In this document: positions 29,780 through 37,703 of the stretch, in pieces
How positions within the stretch are numbered: position 1 is the first letter of the stretch
Layout of the letters: each line of letters starts with the position of its first letter
Assembly: GCA_964235485.1 (NCBI GenBank)
Contig: CAXSAZ010000017.1
Coordinates: 14,136 to 78,135, forward strand
Direction of reading: 5' to 3'
Source: CAHJXG01 sp964235485
Lineage (GTDB): Bacteria; Pseudomonadota; Alphaproteobacteria; Acetobacterales; Acetobacteraceae
Length of the DNA stretch: 64,000 nucleotides
Notes under the pieces: model-generated
Told to the model about the DNA's origin: nothing
Databases searched by the model: none
What the model saw: the letters and a program-made list of their open reading frames with translations, nothing else
Made by a program: the position numbers and the translations under genes

Positions 29780-30769
29780 ATGACCGTCGGATCGTTCCCC
29801 AAGACGCGCCTCCGCCGCAACCGGGCGGACGGATGGACCCGCCGCTTGGTGGCCGAGACGAAGCTATCGGTGGACGACCTGATCTGGCCGGTGTTCGTGC
29901 GCCCTGGCGTTGGAGAGACGGAGCAGGTTGCTTCCATGCCCGGGGCGGAGCGAGTCACGCTCGACCGGCTGGCCGCGCACGTTGAGCAGGCGGCGGAGTT
30001 GGGCATCCCAGTGGTAGCGCTGTTCCCGGCGACGCCGGCCGAGCTGAAGGACACGGACGGGACCGAGGCGACCAACCCGGATAACCTGATCTGCCAGGCG
30101 GCGCGTTTGCTCAAGCGGGAGTTTCCCGAGGTGGGATTGCTTGGGGATGTGGCGCTCGACCTTTACACGACACACGGCCACGATGGCGTGCTGCGCGACG
30201 GGCGTGTCGCCAACGACGAGAGCGTGGCCATCCTCGCGCGCCAGGCGGTGGTGCAGGCGGAGGCGGGGATCGACGTCGTGGGGCCGTCCGACATGATGGA
30301 CGGACGGGTTAGCGCGATCCGCACGGCGCTGGACGGGGCAGGATTGGAGGGCGCGCGGATCATGAGTTACGCCGCCAAGTATGCCAGCGCGTTCTATGGC
30401 CCGTACCGGGACGCAGTACGGTCAGCACGGCTGAACGGCGACAAGAAAACTTACCAGATGGACCCGGCCAACAGCGAGGAGGCGTTGCGCGAGGTCGAGC
30501 AGGACCTGCTGGAAGGCGCAGACATGGTGATGGTCAAGCCCGGGATGCCATATCTGGACATCGTACGGCGCGTGCGCGATCGGTTCGGCGTGCCGACCTT
30601 CGCCTACCAGGTGTCCGGCGAGTACGCGATGATCATGGCCGCTGTGCAGAACGGCTGGCTGGACCACGACCGGGCGATGATGGAAAGCCTGCTCGGTTTC
30701 AAGCGCGCGGGTGCATCGGGGGTGCTGACCTACTTCGCCGTGAAGGCAGCGCGGCTGCTGCGGGCCTGA
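29780..30769 (+). CDS. hemB: Porphobilinogen synthase (delta-aminolevulinate dehydratase)
   Basis: 329 residues, normal length. The two Schiff-base lysines are in SYAAKYASAFYGP and VMVKPGMPYLDIV. Other landmarks are LIWPVFVRPG, the active-site region DVALDLYTTHGHDG (no cysteine cluster, so the magnesium-type enzyme), GPSDMMDGRV and YQVSGEYAMIMAA. It condenses two 5-aminolevulinate molecules to porphobilinogen, the second step of tetrapyrrole synthesis. CAGGAGC lies upstream of the ATG. A GNAT gene begins immediately after its stop. Confidence 0.96.
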   Translation: MTVGSFPKTRLRRNRADGWTRRLVAETKLSVDDLIWPVFVRPGVGETEQVASMPGAERVTLDRLAAHVEQAAELGIPVVALFPATPAELKDTDGTEATNPDNLICQAARLLKREFPEVGLLGDVALDLYTTHGHDGVLRDGRVANDESVAILARQAVVQAEAGIDVVGPSDMMDGRVSAIRTALDGAGLEGARIMSYAAKYASAFYGPYRDAVRSARLNGDKKTYQMDPANSEEALREVEQDLLEGADMVMVKPGMPYLDIVRRVRDRFGVPTFAYQVSGEYAMIMAAVQNGWLDHDRAMMESLLGFKRAGASGVLTYFAVKAARLLRA

Positions 30770-31270
30770 ATGTCGAACGCAAGCACCAGGGCTGTCAGGG
30801 CCGCCCGCTTTTCGGACGCGGCTGCTGTTCAGGAGATCAGCGCGGAAGCCTACATCCCGATCTACCAAGCGGTCATCGGAGCGGTTCCGAAGCCGGCCCA
30901 AGAGGATTACGCGGGCAGGATTGAGCGGGGCGAGGTCTGGATGCTTGAGGCAGACGACGGCATGGCCGGCGTGCTCGTTCTAGAGCCGAAGGCCGGCCAC
31001 CTCATGGTTTACAGCATCGCTGTCCGTCCCCGATATCAGGGCCGGGGCTATGGAAAGCTGCTTCTGGCCTTTGCCGAGCAGCGTGCAGCGGCTACCGGAT
31101 CATCCGAGGTACGCCTTTACACAAACGTGCGCATGAAGCGAAATTTGGCCTTTTATCGAAGCTGCGGGTACGCCGAGATTGGCACGCGCCCGCACCCGAG
31201 CCGGCCGGGGGAAGTCGTTGTTGATATAATGAAAGTGGTATCCGGCACACTTGCTGGTCCGAACCAGTGA
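30770..31270 (+). CDS. GNAT family N-acetyltransferase
   Basis: 166 residues starting at the base after the hemB stop (TGA then ATG). VYSIAVRPRYQGRGYGKLLLAFAEQ contains the acetyl-CoA binding R-x-x-G-x-G/A loop as YQGRGYGK, and RNLAFYRSCGYAE is the usual last strand-helix of the fold. It should transfer an acetyl group from acetyl-CoA to an amine on a protein or small molecule. The tight spacing suggests reinitiation coupled to hemB. Codon use is a little less GC-rich. The substrate is unknown. Confidence 0.88.
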   Translation: MSNASTRAVRAARFSDAAAVQEISAEAYIPIYQAVIGAVPKPAQEDYAGRIERGEVWMLEADDGMAGVLVLEPKAGHLMVYSIAVRPRYQGRGYGKLLLAFAEQRAAATGSSEVRLYTNVRMKRNLAFYRSCGYAEIGTRPHPSRPGEVVVDIMKVVSGTLAGPNQ

Positions 31271-31571
31271 TGTTGAGAGTTCCTGGTCAGGTTTAAGCGC
31301 GGTGATAGAGAAAAGACAGGTCTGCCCTACCTGCCAAACCAACCGCGACCGGCCACGCCCGCCCTGTCCATAAACTTCGACCCACTCACGGAAGTGCGGA
31401 CACGCTAATTATTGGGTAAAAAAACGAACCGTGCTGCCATTCACGTGCGGGCTTACGTCATCCGACGCCCCGTCCCCACACCCAACAAAACGCCCCACAT
31501 GCGCAGGCCGCGCAGTCTGCTAAGCTCGGATCCAAACCGCGCCAGCACGGCCCGGCACAGGAGCAATCCCC
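31271..31571. other. Intergenic region, A+T-richer, no gene seen
   Basis: 301 bp. It begins with a weak hairpin across the GNAT end (CTGGT/ACCAG near 31254-31268). The rest is less GC-rich than the flanks, with ATTATTGGGTAAAAAAAC at about 31408-31425. No recognisable protein fragment or transposon end was found. Confidence 0.35.
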
Positions 31572-31829
31572 ATGAAAGTCACCGTCGAGATCGACTGCAC
31601 CCCGGACGAGGCCCGCCAGTTCCTAGGCCTGCCTGACGTAAAACCCATGCAGGCCGCCCTCATGGCGCAGATGGAGGCGCAGATGTCCGAAGCCGTGCAC
31701 CGCTTCTCGCCGGATGCCATGCTGCGGTCGTGGATGTCGCTCGTGCCGCAAACGCCGGATCAGTTGAAGGACATCGTCGGCAAGTTCTTCCGTCCGCCCG
31801 CGGGCGGGATGCCGAAAACCGAGGGCTGA
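31572..31829 (+). CDS. DUF6489 family protein
   Basis: 85 residues: MKVTVEIDCTPDEARQFLGLPDV, then a long amphipathic helix region with MAQMEAQMSEAV, and DQLKDIVGKFF near the end. This composition matches a small conserved alphaproteobacterial family that I recall as DUF6489. Its beta-strand start followed by a helix suggests an oligomerising or phasin-like protein, but no role is established. CAGGAG lies upstream of the ATG. Confidence 0.78.
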   Translation: MKVTVEIDCTPDEARQFLGLPDVKPMQAALMAQMEAQMSEAVHRFSPDAMLRSWMSLVPQTPDQLKDIVGKFFRPPAGGMPKTEG

Positions 31830-31880
31830 CAACCCGGGCGCATCGCGGCCCCATGCCCGGCACCAAAGGCAGCGCCGCCG

Positions 31881-32120
31881 CTACCATGCGCAGCGCAGGG
31901 CGCGCGGACTGATGGTGACGACGCAGCGGGCCAGGGTGTTGGAGGTGAGGTTGCGGACATGGGCGACATACCCGGCCTGCGCCGCGTCCAGCACCGTGAA
32001 ACCGTATCCGGCCCGGTTGGCGGTGGCGCGGACCGTGACGGTGGGCGTCCCCGCGACGCCGGGCAGGGCGCAGGCGGCGCCGATGGCGTCCCGCGGGCCT
32101 GGCCCATGCTCCGCCGGCAT
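31881..32120 (-). CDS. Small hypothetical protein, coding-like but unrecognised
   Basis: 79 residues from ATG 32120 (or 86 from 32141). Almost every third codon position is G or C, and the protein reads TPTVTVRATANRAGYGFTVLDA followed by GYVAHVRNLTSNTLARC, which looks like beta strands. No family is recognised and there is no good ribosome site. It could be a small protein or the tail of a degraded larger gene. Confidence 0.4.
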   Translation of the reverse strand: MPAEHGPGPRDAIGAACALPGVAGTPTVTVRATANRAGYGFTVLDAAQAGYVAHVRNLTSNTLARCVVTISPRALRCAW

Positions 32121-32303
32121 GTCGCAGTGACGGACCCGCACTGGCCGCGCGGCCCAGCGGCGTCCAGTTTGGTCCCATGTCCACCCGTTCTGGCGAGGTC
32201 ATCATGGACCATGCCCGCCCCGCGCCGGCTCCGGACGACGCGCTGTTCCGCGCGGCCGAGCCGGCATGCTGCACCCGCCCGAACCCTTGCAGGAGCGCGA
32301 CAC

Positions 32304-33035
32304 ATGATTGACTGGTCCATTGCGGTGCCCTCCTTCCTGACCGCCCTTGTGGAGTGGGTGGAGGCGTTCACCATCGTGCTCGCCGTCAGCCTGAGCATCG
32401 GCTGGCGTGCGGCCATCGGCGCCGCGGCGGCGGGGCTGGCGACGCTTGCCGCGCTGACCCTGGCAGCCGGGAGCGTGTTGGCCACCGGCATCGACCTCGG
32501 CTCCGTGCAGCTTGTGGTCGGCGTGTTCCTCCTGCTGTTCGGGGTGCGCTGGCTGGCCAAGGCGATGGCGCGCCATGCCGGGCTGAAGGCGCTCCACGAC
32601 GAGGCGTTGGAGTTCGAGCAGACGCGCGCCCGGCTGAGCGGCGATTGGGTCGCGAACTGGATGGTCGCCTACAAGGGGGTGCTGCTCGAAGGCCTGGAGG
32701 TTTGGCTGGTGGTGGTCGCGCTCGGCATGAAGGCGACAGGCGGCATGGGCATGGTGAGCAGCGGCGGGGCGGCGATTGCGGCCTTGCTGCTGACCTGCGC
32801 CGTGGGCGCGGCGGTGCGCGCGCCGCTGCAGCGGGTGCCGGAGAACGCCATCAAGTTCACGGTCGGGGCGATGGTCGTCGCCTTTGGCACCTACTGGACG
32901 ATGGAGGGCATCGGCGGGTCCGAGGTTTGGCCGCTTTCGGATTGGACGCTGCTGATCCTTGCCGCGTTCTACCTGGCCGCCGGGCTGGCGGTTGCGACGG
33001 CGATGCGTGCGCGGGTGCGCCGGGAGGCTGTGTGA
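32304..33035 (+). CDS. COG4280-type membrane protein
   Basis: 243 residues with about six or seven membrane helices. FLTALVEWVEAFTIVLAVSL opens TM1 with paired acidic residues in the membrane (VEWVEAFT). A second similar segment is MVAYKGVLLEGLEVWLVVVALG. Duplicated E-containing helices recall FTR1/TerC-like metal transporters, and the sequence resembles proteins labelled COG4280. The reading frame is open upstream, but ATG 32304 behind AGGAG is the sensible start. The stop overlaps the start of a 55-residue membrane protein (TGATG). The substrate is unknown; metal-ion transport is a hypothesis only. Confidence 0.75.
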   Translation: MIDWSIAVPSFLTALVEWVEAFTIVLAVSLSIGWRAAIGAAAAGLATLAALTLAAGSVLATGIDLGSVQLVVGVFLLLFGVRWLAKAMARHAGLKALHDEALEFEQTRARLSGDWVANWMVAYKGVLLEGLEVWLVVVALGMKATGGMGMVSSGGAAIAALLLTCAVGAAVRAPLQRVPENAIKFTVGAMVVAFGTYWTMEGIGGSEVWPLSDWTLLILAAFYLAAGLAVATAMRARVRREAV

Positions 33036-33202
33036 TGGGTCCGTTCTTGAAGACGCTGTTCGGCGACATGCGCAACGTCGCCGTCGTGGCCGTCCTGCTG
33101 GCCATCGAGATCGTTCTGGTTCGCACCGGGCATGGACGCGAGGCCACGGTACTGGTGCCGCTGGCGACCATGGCAGGCGTGGCCTGGCTGGCGCCGCGGT
33201 AG
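33035..33202 (+). CDS. Tiny membrane protein coupled to COG4280 gene
   Basis: 55 residues starting at the ATG of a TGATG overlap. It reads MGPFLKTLFGDMRNVAVVAVL, then a hydrophobic stretch to IEIVLVRTG, then HGREATVLVPLATMAGVAWLAP, giving two short membrane helices. Coupling and size suggest an accessory subunit of the preceding transporter-like protein. Too short for a family assignment. Confidence 0.6.
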   Translation: MGPFLKTLFGDMRNVAVVAVLLAIEIVLVRTGHGREATVLVPLATMAGVAWLAPR

Positions 33203-33330
33203 AAGGGTGGGTTCTGGATGGCCAACCTGCGCAGCCTCGCGGCCAGGACGGGACAGCAGGGCCGTTCAACCCCAGAACGCAACGCAGCCGATCCGGGCAG
33301 CTCCCAGAGTCCATACCTGAAAGGCGTCCA

Positions 33331-34677
33331 GTGGCCCCAATCCTGAAATCCCTCCGAGCCAGCGCCGCGCAGCTTCTGGCCGGCCTTGCCACCCAAGTCG
33401 CCGCCCATCCGCCCGGCGCCGCTCCCGCCGCCACGCGCAACCTGCTGACCGTGGACTTCGGGGCGCCGACAGGCCGGATGGCCCCGGCCACGCTTTGGGG
33501 CATCGCCTGCGCCGCGCCGCAGAACCGCGACTTCGCATTGTGCGCCGATCCGAAGTTCCTGGCCGCCGCCGCGCGCCTCGCGCCCCCGCTTGTTCGATTG
33601 AACAGCAACGCGGGCGTCGGCAGCACCGGCTCCGACTATTGGAGCGACGCGATCTTCGCCCGCGGGGTGGATGCGCCGAACTGGAAAGTCCTCGAAAACT
33701 TCACCCGCAACGCGGCGAAGTTCATCCGTCCGGGCTGCCGCTTGATCGTCGGCGTGCGGCTGGACGGGCGCAGCCCCGCCGACTACGCCTCCATGTGCGC
33801 CCAGGTCGTGCGGCGGCTGCAGGGAGCCGGCCTCAAGGTTTGGGGGATCGAGGTCGGCAACGAGAACGACGCGCTGCCGATCGACAGCTATTGCGGCCTG
33901 TTCAACGCAGCCGCCGGCGCCGTCCACGCGGTCGATCCGGCCATACGCATGATCGGCCCCGTGGACAGTTGGTGCAACGGCGGCCGACTGACCTCCTTCG
34001 CCCAAGGGTGCGGGGACAGGATCGGGGCCGTGTGCTTCCATGCCTACCGCTACGGGATGGGCGCCGGGGAGGTGCTGACGGACGCGCAGTTGTTCAACAC
34101 GCGCTCGGCCGACGACATGCGCACCGCCCGCACCGCGCTGGCCGGCACCGCCGCGGCGGACGCGCCGATCTTCATCGGGGAGTACAACATAGATTTCAAC
34201 GCCGCCAACGAGGTCCGCCAGCAGCGGCCGGTCGGCGCGGTGTTCGCCGCCTACTTCATGCTCACGGCGTTCCAAACCGGCCTGGGCCTCGACATGGGCG
34301 CCCTTTGGGAGATGTTCGGCGACGGGCAGTACGGCGTGATCCGCGAGGACTACAGCATCGGCCCGCAAGGGCGGCTGCTGTTGAAGGCGGCGGCGGTGAT
34401 GGGCGGGGCGGAGGTTTCCGCACAGCTCGCGGGCGCCGACGCCTCCGCCCTCGCGGTTGCCAACGGCGACCAGGTGGGCGTGATGATCGTGAACCATGGC
34501 GCTTCGCCGTTGTCAGGGCCGGTGGTCCTCGGCCGCCTGCCCCGCAACGCCGGCACGATCAACCGCTGGGAGATGAGCCGCGCCAGCCCCGGCGTGTCCG
34601 CGACGATCCGGGTCAGGGCCGGCATGACGGACACGCTCACCGTGCCGCCGATGAGCGTGGTGATCCTGCATAGCTGA
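33331..34677 (+). CDS. Glycoside hydrolase-like TIM-barrel protein (clan A type)
   Basis: 448 residues from a GTG start behind AAAGG. The frame is open further upstream, but that part overlaps the COG4280 genes. After an Ala-rich region the barrel begins near FGAPTGRMAPATLWGI. VWGIEVGNENDALP fits the acid/base NE pair after strand 4, and IFIGEYNIDF the nucleophile Glu of strand 7 in clan GH-A enzymes (GH39/GH79-like). The last ~90 residues form a beta domain (VGVMIVNHGASPLSG). No clear signal peptide is seen. The exact GH family and sugar are unknown. Confidence 0.68.
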   Translation: MAPILKSLRASAAQLLAGLATQVAAHPPGAAPAATRNLLTVDFGAPTGRMAPATLWGIACAAPQNRDFALCADPKFLAAAARLAPPLVRLNSNAGVGSTGSDYWSDAIFARGVDAPNWKVLENFTRNAAKFIRPGCRLIVGVRLDGRSPADYASMCAQVVRRLQGAGLKVWGIEVGNENDALPIDSYCGLFNAAAGAVHAVDPAIRMIGPVDSWCNGGRLTSFAQGCGDRIGAVCFHAYRYGMGAGEVLTDAQLFNTRSADDMRTARTALAGTAAADAPIFIGEYNIDFNAANEVRQQRPVGAVFAAYFMLTAFQTGLGLDMGALWEMFGDGQYGVIREDYSIGPQGRLLLKAAAVMGGAEVSAQLAGADASALAVANGDQVGVMIVNHGASPLSGPVVLGRLPRNAGTINRWEMSRASPGVSATIRVRAGMTDTLTVPPMSVVILHS

Positions 34678-34713
34678 CGCTGCCGGGTGGTCGAAGCCTG
34701 GGCCGCGGCGGGC

Positions 34714-34959
34714 CTACAGCGCGCCCCGCGCGGTCAGGGCGCCGATCCGGTCCGCGGTGCGCAGGGCGATGGCGATGAGCGACGGGTTCACGCCGCCCGT
34801 CGTCGGGAACACCGAGCCGTCGCACATCCAACGGTTCGGCACGTCCCAACTCCGGCAGTCGGCGTCCACCACGCTGCTGTCACGGTTGAACCCCATCCGC
34901 GCCGTGCCGGCCAGGTGGCTGGTGTCGTTCTCCTGCCTGAACACGTCCCGGGCGCGCAT
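34714..34959 (-). pseudogene. GMC oxidoreductase remnant (C-terminal ~80 residues)
   Basis: Reads DTSHLAGTARMGF, VVDADCRSWDVPNRWMCDGSVF and GGVNPSLIAIALRTADRI, which is the conserved C-terminal end of glucose-methanol-choline flavoprotein oxidoreductases. A full gene would have over 500 residues. Here homology stops abruptly at about 34955, where a 17-bp tandem repeat begins, and a ThDP enzyme gene ends 50 bp further on. The gene has therefore lost its first 80-85 percent. Confidence 0.75.
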
Positions 34960-35000
34960 CCGGCCGATCCGCGCATCCGGCCGATCCGCGCATCCGGCCG
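34954..35000. repeat. 17-bp tandem repeat, 2.8 copies
   Basis: GCGCATCCGGCCGATCC occurs at 34954-34970 and 34971-34987 without mismatch, followed by 13 bases of a third copy (34988-35000). It sits exactly at the truncated edge of the GMC remnant and just outside the end of the ThDP enzyme gene, so it probably marks a recombination or slippage joint. Confidence 0.8.
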
Positions 35001-35008
35001 CACGGGCC

Positions 35009-36793
35009 TCAGCCCTTGCCCGGCAGCACCGTCGCCAGCAGCTCCTTGGCGCTGTTCACCAGCACGCTGCCCAGCTCCGGCTCCGTGCCCAGCATGGTCA
35101 CGAAGTGCGCCGCGTCCTTGAGCGTGATGTGCGGCGGCAGCGGCGGCACGTTGGGGTCGGTGTAGGCTTCCAGGATCACCGGCCGGTCGGCGGCCAGCGC
35201 CTCGTCCCACGCCGCCCCAACCTTCTCGGGGTCATCGACGAAGATGCCCTTCAGGCCGATCAGCTCGGCATACTTGTGATACGGGAAGTCCGGGATGCTT
35301 TGCGTGCTCTCGGTCTTGCCGGCGCCGAGCTGCACCCGCTCCTCCCACGTCACCTGGTTCAGGTCGCGGTTGTTCAGCACCAGCACGATCAAGTGCGGGT
35401 TGGACCACTGCTTCCAGTACTTGGAGATGGTGATCATCACGTTCAGCCCGTTCATCTGCATCGCGCCGTCGCCCATGCAGGCGATCACGGTGCGCTCCGG
35501 GAACGCCATCTTGGCCGCCATCGCGTAAGGCGTCCCCGCGCCCAGCGAGGCGAGGCTGCCGGACAGCGACCCCTTCATGCCGCGGCGCATCTTGATGTCC
35601 CGCGCATACCAGTTGGCCACCGAGCCGCTGTCGGCGGTGATGATCGCCTGGTCCGGCAGGCGGGGCGACAGCTCCCAGAACACGCGCTGCGGGTTGAGCG
35701 GATTGGCCGAGCTCATCGCCCGCGCTTCCAGCACCTTCCACCAGTCCTTCAGCCCGTCGGCGATCTTGTCCCGCCAGGAAGTGTCGGTGTTCTGCCGCAA
35801 CAGCGGCAGCAGCGCCGCGAGCGTGGCGGCGCTGTCGCCCACCATGTTCACCTCCATGGGGTAGCGTAGGCTGAGGTTCTCGCCCTTGATGTCGATCTGC
35901 ACGCCGCGGGCGCTGCCAGGCTTGGGCAGGAACTCGCTGTAGGGGAACGAGGAGCCGACCATCAGCAAGGTGTCGCACCCCTTCATCAGGTCCCAGCTCG
36001 GCTTGGTGCCCAGAAGGCCGAGCGATCCCGTGACGTAGGGCAGGTCGTCCGGCAGCGCCGCCTTGCCCAGCAGCGCCTTGGCGACGCCCGCGCCCAGCCG
36101 GTCGGCAACCGCGATCACCTCGTCCGTCGCCGACAGCGCGCCGGCGCCGACCAGGATCGCGACCTTCTTGCCCGCGTTCAGCACGGCCGCCGCGGCCTGC
36201 AGCGCGCCCTGCTCCGGCACCTTGGACTCGCCGGGGAAGCCCGTGCCGGTATGCGTGAAGCCGTGTACCATCTTCGGCTCCTCGTAGGTCTCGTTCTGCA
36301 GGTCGTTCGGCAGGATGACGCAGGTGACGGAGCGCCGGGTCTGGGCGATGCGCACCGCCCGGTCGATCAAGGTGCGCACCTGGGCCGGGACCGTGCCGGT
36401 GGCGACGTAATCGCTGGCGACATCCTTGAACAGCGTCTGTAGGTCCACTTCCTGCTGGTACGACGCGCCGATGGACGCCCGCGCCTGCTGGCCGACGATG
36501 GCGACGACCGGCACGTGGTCCATCTTCGCGTCATACAGCCCGTTCAGCAGGTGGATCGCGCCGGGGCCGGAGGTCGCGTAGCACAAGCCGACCTGGCCGG
36601 TGAACTTGGCATGGGCGGAGGCCATGAAGGCCGCCATCTCCTCATGCCGGACCTGGATGTATTCCATTTTGTCCTTGGCTTTTTCGAGGGCCACGTCCAG
36701 GCCGCCCACGCCGTCGCCGGGGTAGCCGTACACCCGGCGGAGGCCCCACTCGCCCAGGCGCTGCCAAACGAACTCGCTGACGTTCATGCTCAT
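35009..36793 (-). CDS. Thiamine-diphosphate enzyme, pyruvate oxidase/PoxB type
   Basis: 594 residues. The pyrimidine-binding domain has VYGYPGDGVGGL and VRHEEMAAFMASAHAKFTG (catalytic Glu) plus YATSGPGAIHLLNGL. The central domain is about 190-340. The pyrophosphate domain has ADSGSVANWYARDI and the ThDP/Mg motif CMGDGAMQMNGLNVMITISK through NNRDLNQVTWEER. This matches pyruvate:quinone oxidoreductase or pyruvate oxidase-like proteins. It lacks the long C-terminal membrane-binding tail of E. coli PoxB. The chosen ATG (MSMNVSEF) has GGAG 9 bp upstream; the longer open frame is rejected. Substrate (pyruvate or other 2-oxo acid) is inferred. Confidence 0.85.
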   Translation of the reverse strand: MSMNVSEFVWQRLGEWGLRRVYGYPGDGVGGLDVALEKAKDKMEYIQVRHEEMAAFMASAHAKFTGQVGLCYATSGPGAIHLLNGLYDAKMDHVPVVAIVGQQARASIGASYQQEVDLQTLFKDVASDYVATGTVPAQVRTLIDRAVRIAQTRRSVTCVILPNDLQNETYEEPKMVHGFTHTGTGFPGESKVPEQGALQAAAAVLNAGKKVAILVGAGALSATDEVIAVADRLGAGVAKALLGKAALPDDLPYVTGSLGLLGTKPSWDLMKGCDTLLMVGSSFPYSEFLPKPGSARGVQIDIKGENLSLRYPMEVNMVGDSAATLAALLPLLRQNTDTSWRDKIADGLKDWWKVLEARAMSSANPLNPQRVFWELSPRLPDQAIITADSGSVANWYARDIKMRRGMKGSLSGSLASLGAGTPYAMAAKMAFPERTVIACMGDGAMQMNGLNVMITISKYWKQWSNPHLIVLVLNNRDLNQVTWEERVQLGAGKTESTQSIPDFPYHKYAELIGLKGIFVDDPEKVGAAWDEALAADRPVILEAYTDPNVPPLPPHITLKDAAHFVTMLGTEPELGSVLVNSAKELLATVLPGKG

Positions 36794-37264
36794 GGAAAAA
36801 GCTCCAGGACGGTTAGGAGTGGATCGGGGGTTCCGCGTGGGCTGAGAGGTTCGTGGCCGGCGCGCCTTGGCCCGGGCGGCAAGGCCTGGTGAGTTCCGCA
36901 CGGATTTCGGCCGCAAGGGCCGGGTTCGAGCGGTGGATCTGCCGGGCGCGGAGCATCGCGCCGAGGCCGGGACCGTCCCGGAAGGCGTTCGCCGCACGCC
37001 GCGCAACGGCCGTCAGGGGGACGCCGGGGTGATGGCCCATGCGCGCGCTCACTTGCTGTCGCCGGTTGAGTTCGCTGGGAAGCGAAGGGCAGCCGCGGCT
37101 CCCCTGCAACGCCTTCGCACCGATCCGCACTCCTGTGACACTGCGTCCATCCCGGCCAGATTGGGGGCGCAACCCTGGATGGGAAGACGAATCTTTGGAA
37201 GCGGCCTGCATAAGTGCACCGTCAAGCGGATGGCGCGGGGCTGCTTGCAGGGGGAGGTCTGTGG

Positions 37265-37292
37265 CCCAACCGCAAACGCTTCGCGTTTCGGC
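37265..37292 (-). repeat. Dispersed palindromic element, copy 1
   Basis: Read on the minus strand it is GCCGAAACG, CGAA, then GCGTTTGCGG. AAACGC and GCGTTT pair as a stem around a short loop, extended to about ten pairs with one bulge. It matches copies at 49313-49340 and 59224-59251 at all positions outside the loop and the extreme 3' end. Confidence 0.6.
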
Positions 37293-37354
37293 GAGATCGA
37301 GGCGGGCGTCCAGGGGCGGGTTCAGCAAGCCCCGCTTCAGCGGTCCATGCCATG

Positions 37355-37373
37355 CGGCGAAACGTTTCCGCCG
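37355..37373. repeat. Related short palindrome
   Basis: CGGCGAAACGTTTCCGCCG is a 19-bp imperfect palindrome around GAAACGTTTC, 63 bp from element copy 1. It shares the GCGAAACG half with that element and may be a deleted relative. Confidence 0.4.
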
Positions 37374-37703
37374 TGCAATCGAGCACAGCCCTGATGCGGG
37401 GCATGTGCCTGTCAACCCGCTTTCCTGCAATTTGCGGCGGCAGATGCAAAGAAGCGGCGCCCGGAAGCACGCGCGCGCCGCAACGGGCTGCCGCGACCGC
37501 TTGCGGCGGGTCCTGCCCAGCCCCGCGGGGACCACGGGCCAGGCGGGGCGACGCCGGGCCGCCTCGCCTGGCCGAACGCAAGGCTGGCGGCGGTCAGCCC
37601 TCAAGCGTAAAACGGGTCGCAGCGGCTTCGGCCGCAAGCGGAGGCGCCGCCTGAGCAGAACCGGGCGCGGCCCGGCCGGAACCACCAAGAGAAGTTCGAG
37701 GTC

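Larger units (their letters stand above)
36794..37703. other. 910-bp gap with palindromic elements but no gene
   Basis: Open frames on both strands exist but are Arg/Ala/Pro low-complexity with no domain. The region holds a minus-strand copy of the GCCGAAACG-type element (37265-37292) and a related palindrome (37355-37373). It also holds two copies of TTCGGCCGCAAG (near 36907 and 37627). It probably includes the promoters for the divergent ThDP enzyme and class IV aminotransferase genes, and perhaps a lost gene. Confidence 0.45.

Noticed and set aside
34953..35000. CRISPR-like array
   Set aside because: Units are directly adjacent without spacers and only 2.8 copies, so this is a simple tandem repeat.
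36813..37688. 291-codon open frame on the minus strand in the gap between the ThDP enzyme and aminotransferase genes
   Set aside because: Arg/Pro/Ala-rich, no recognisable motif, no good start site; several equally long frames overlap it on both strands.
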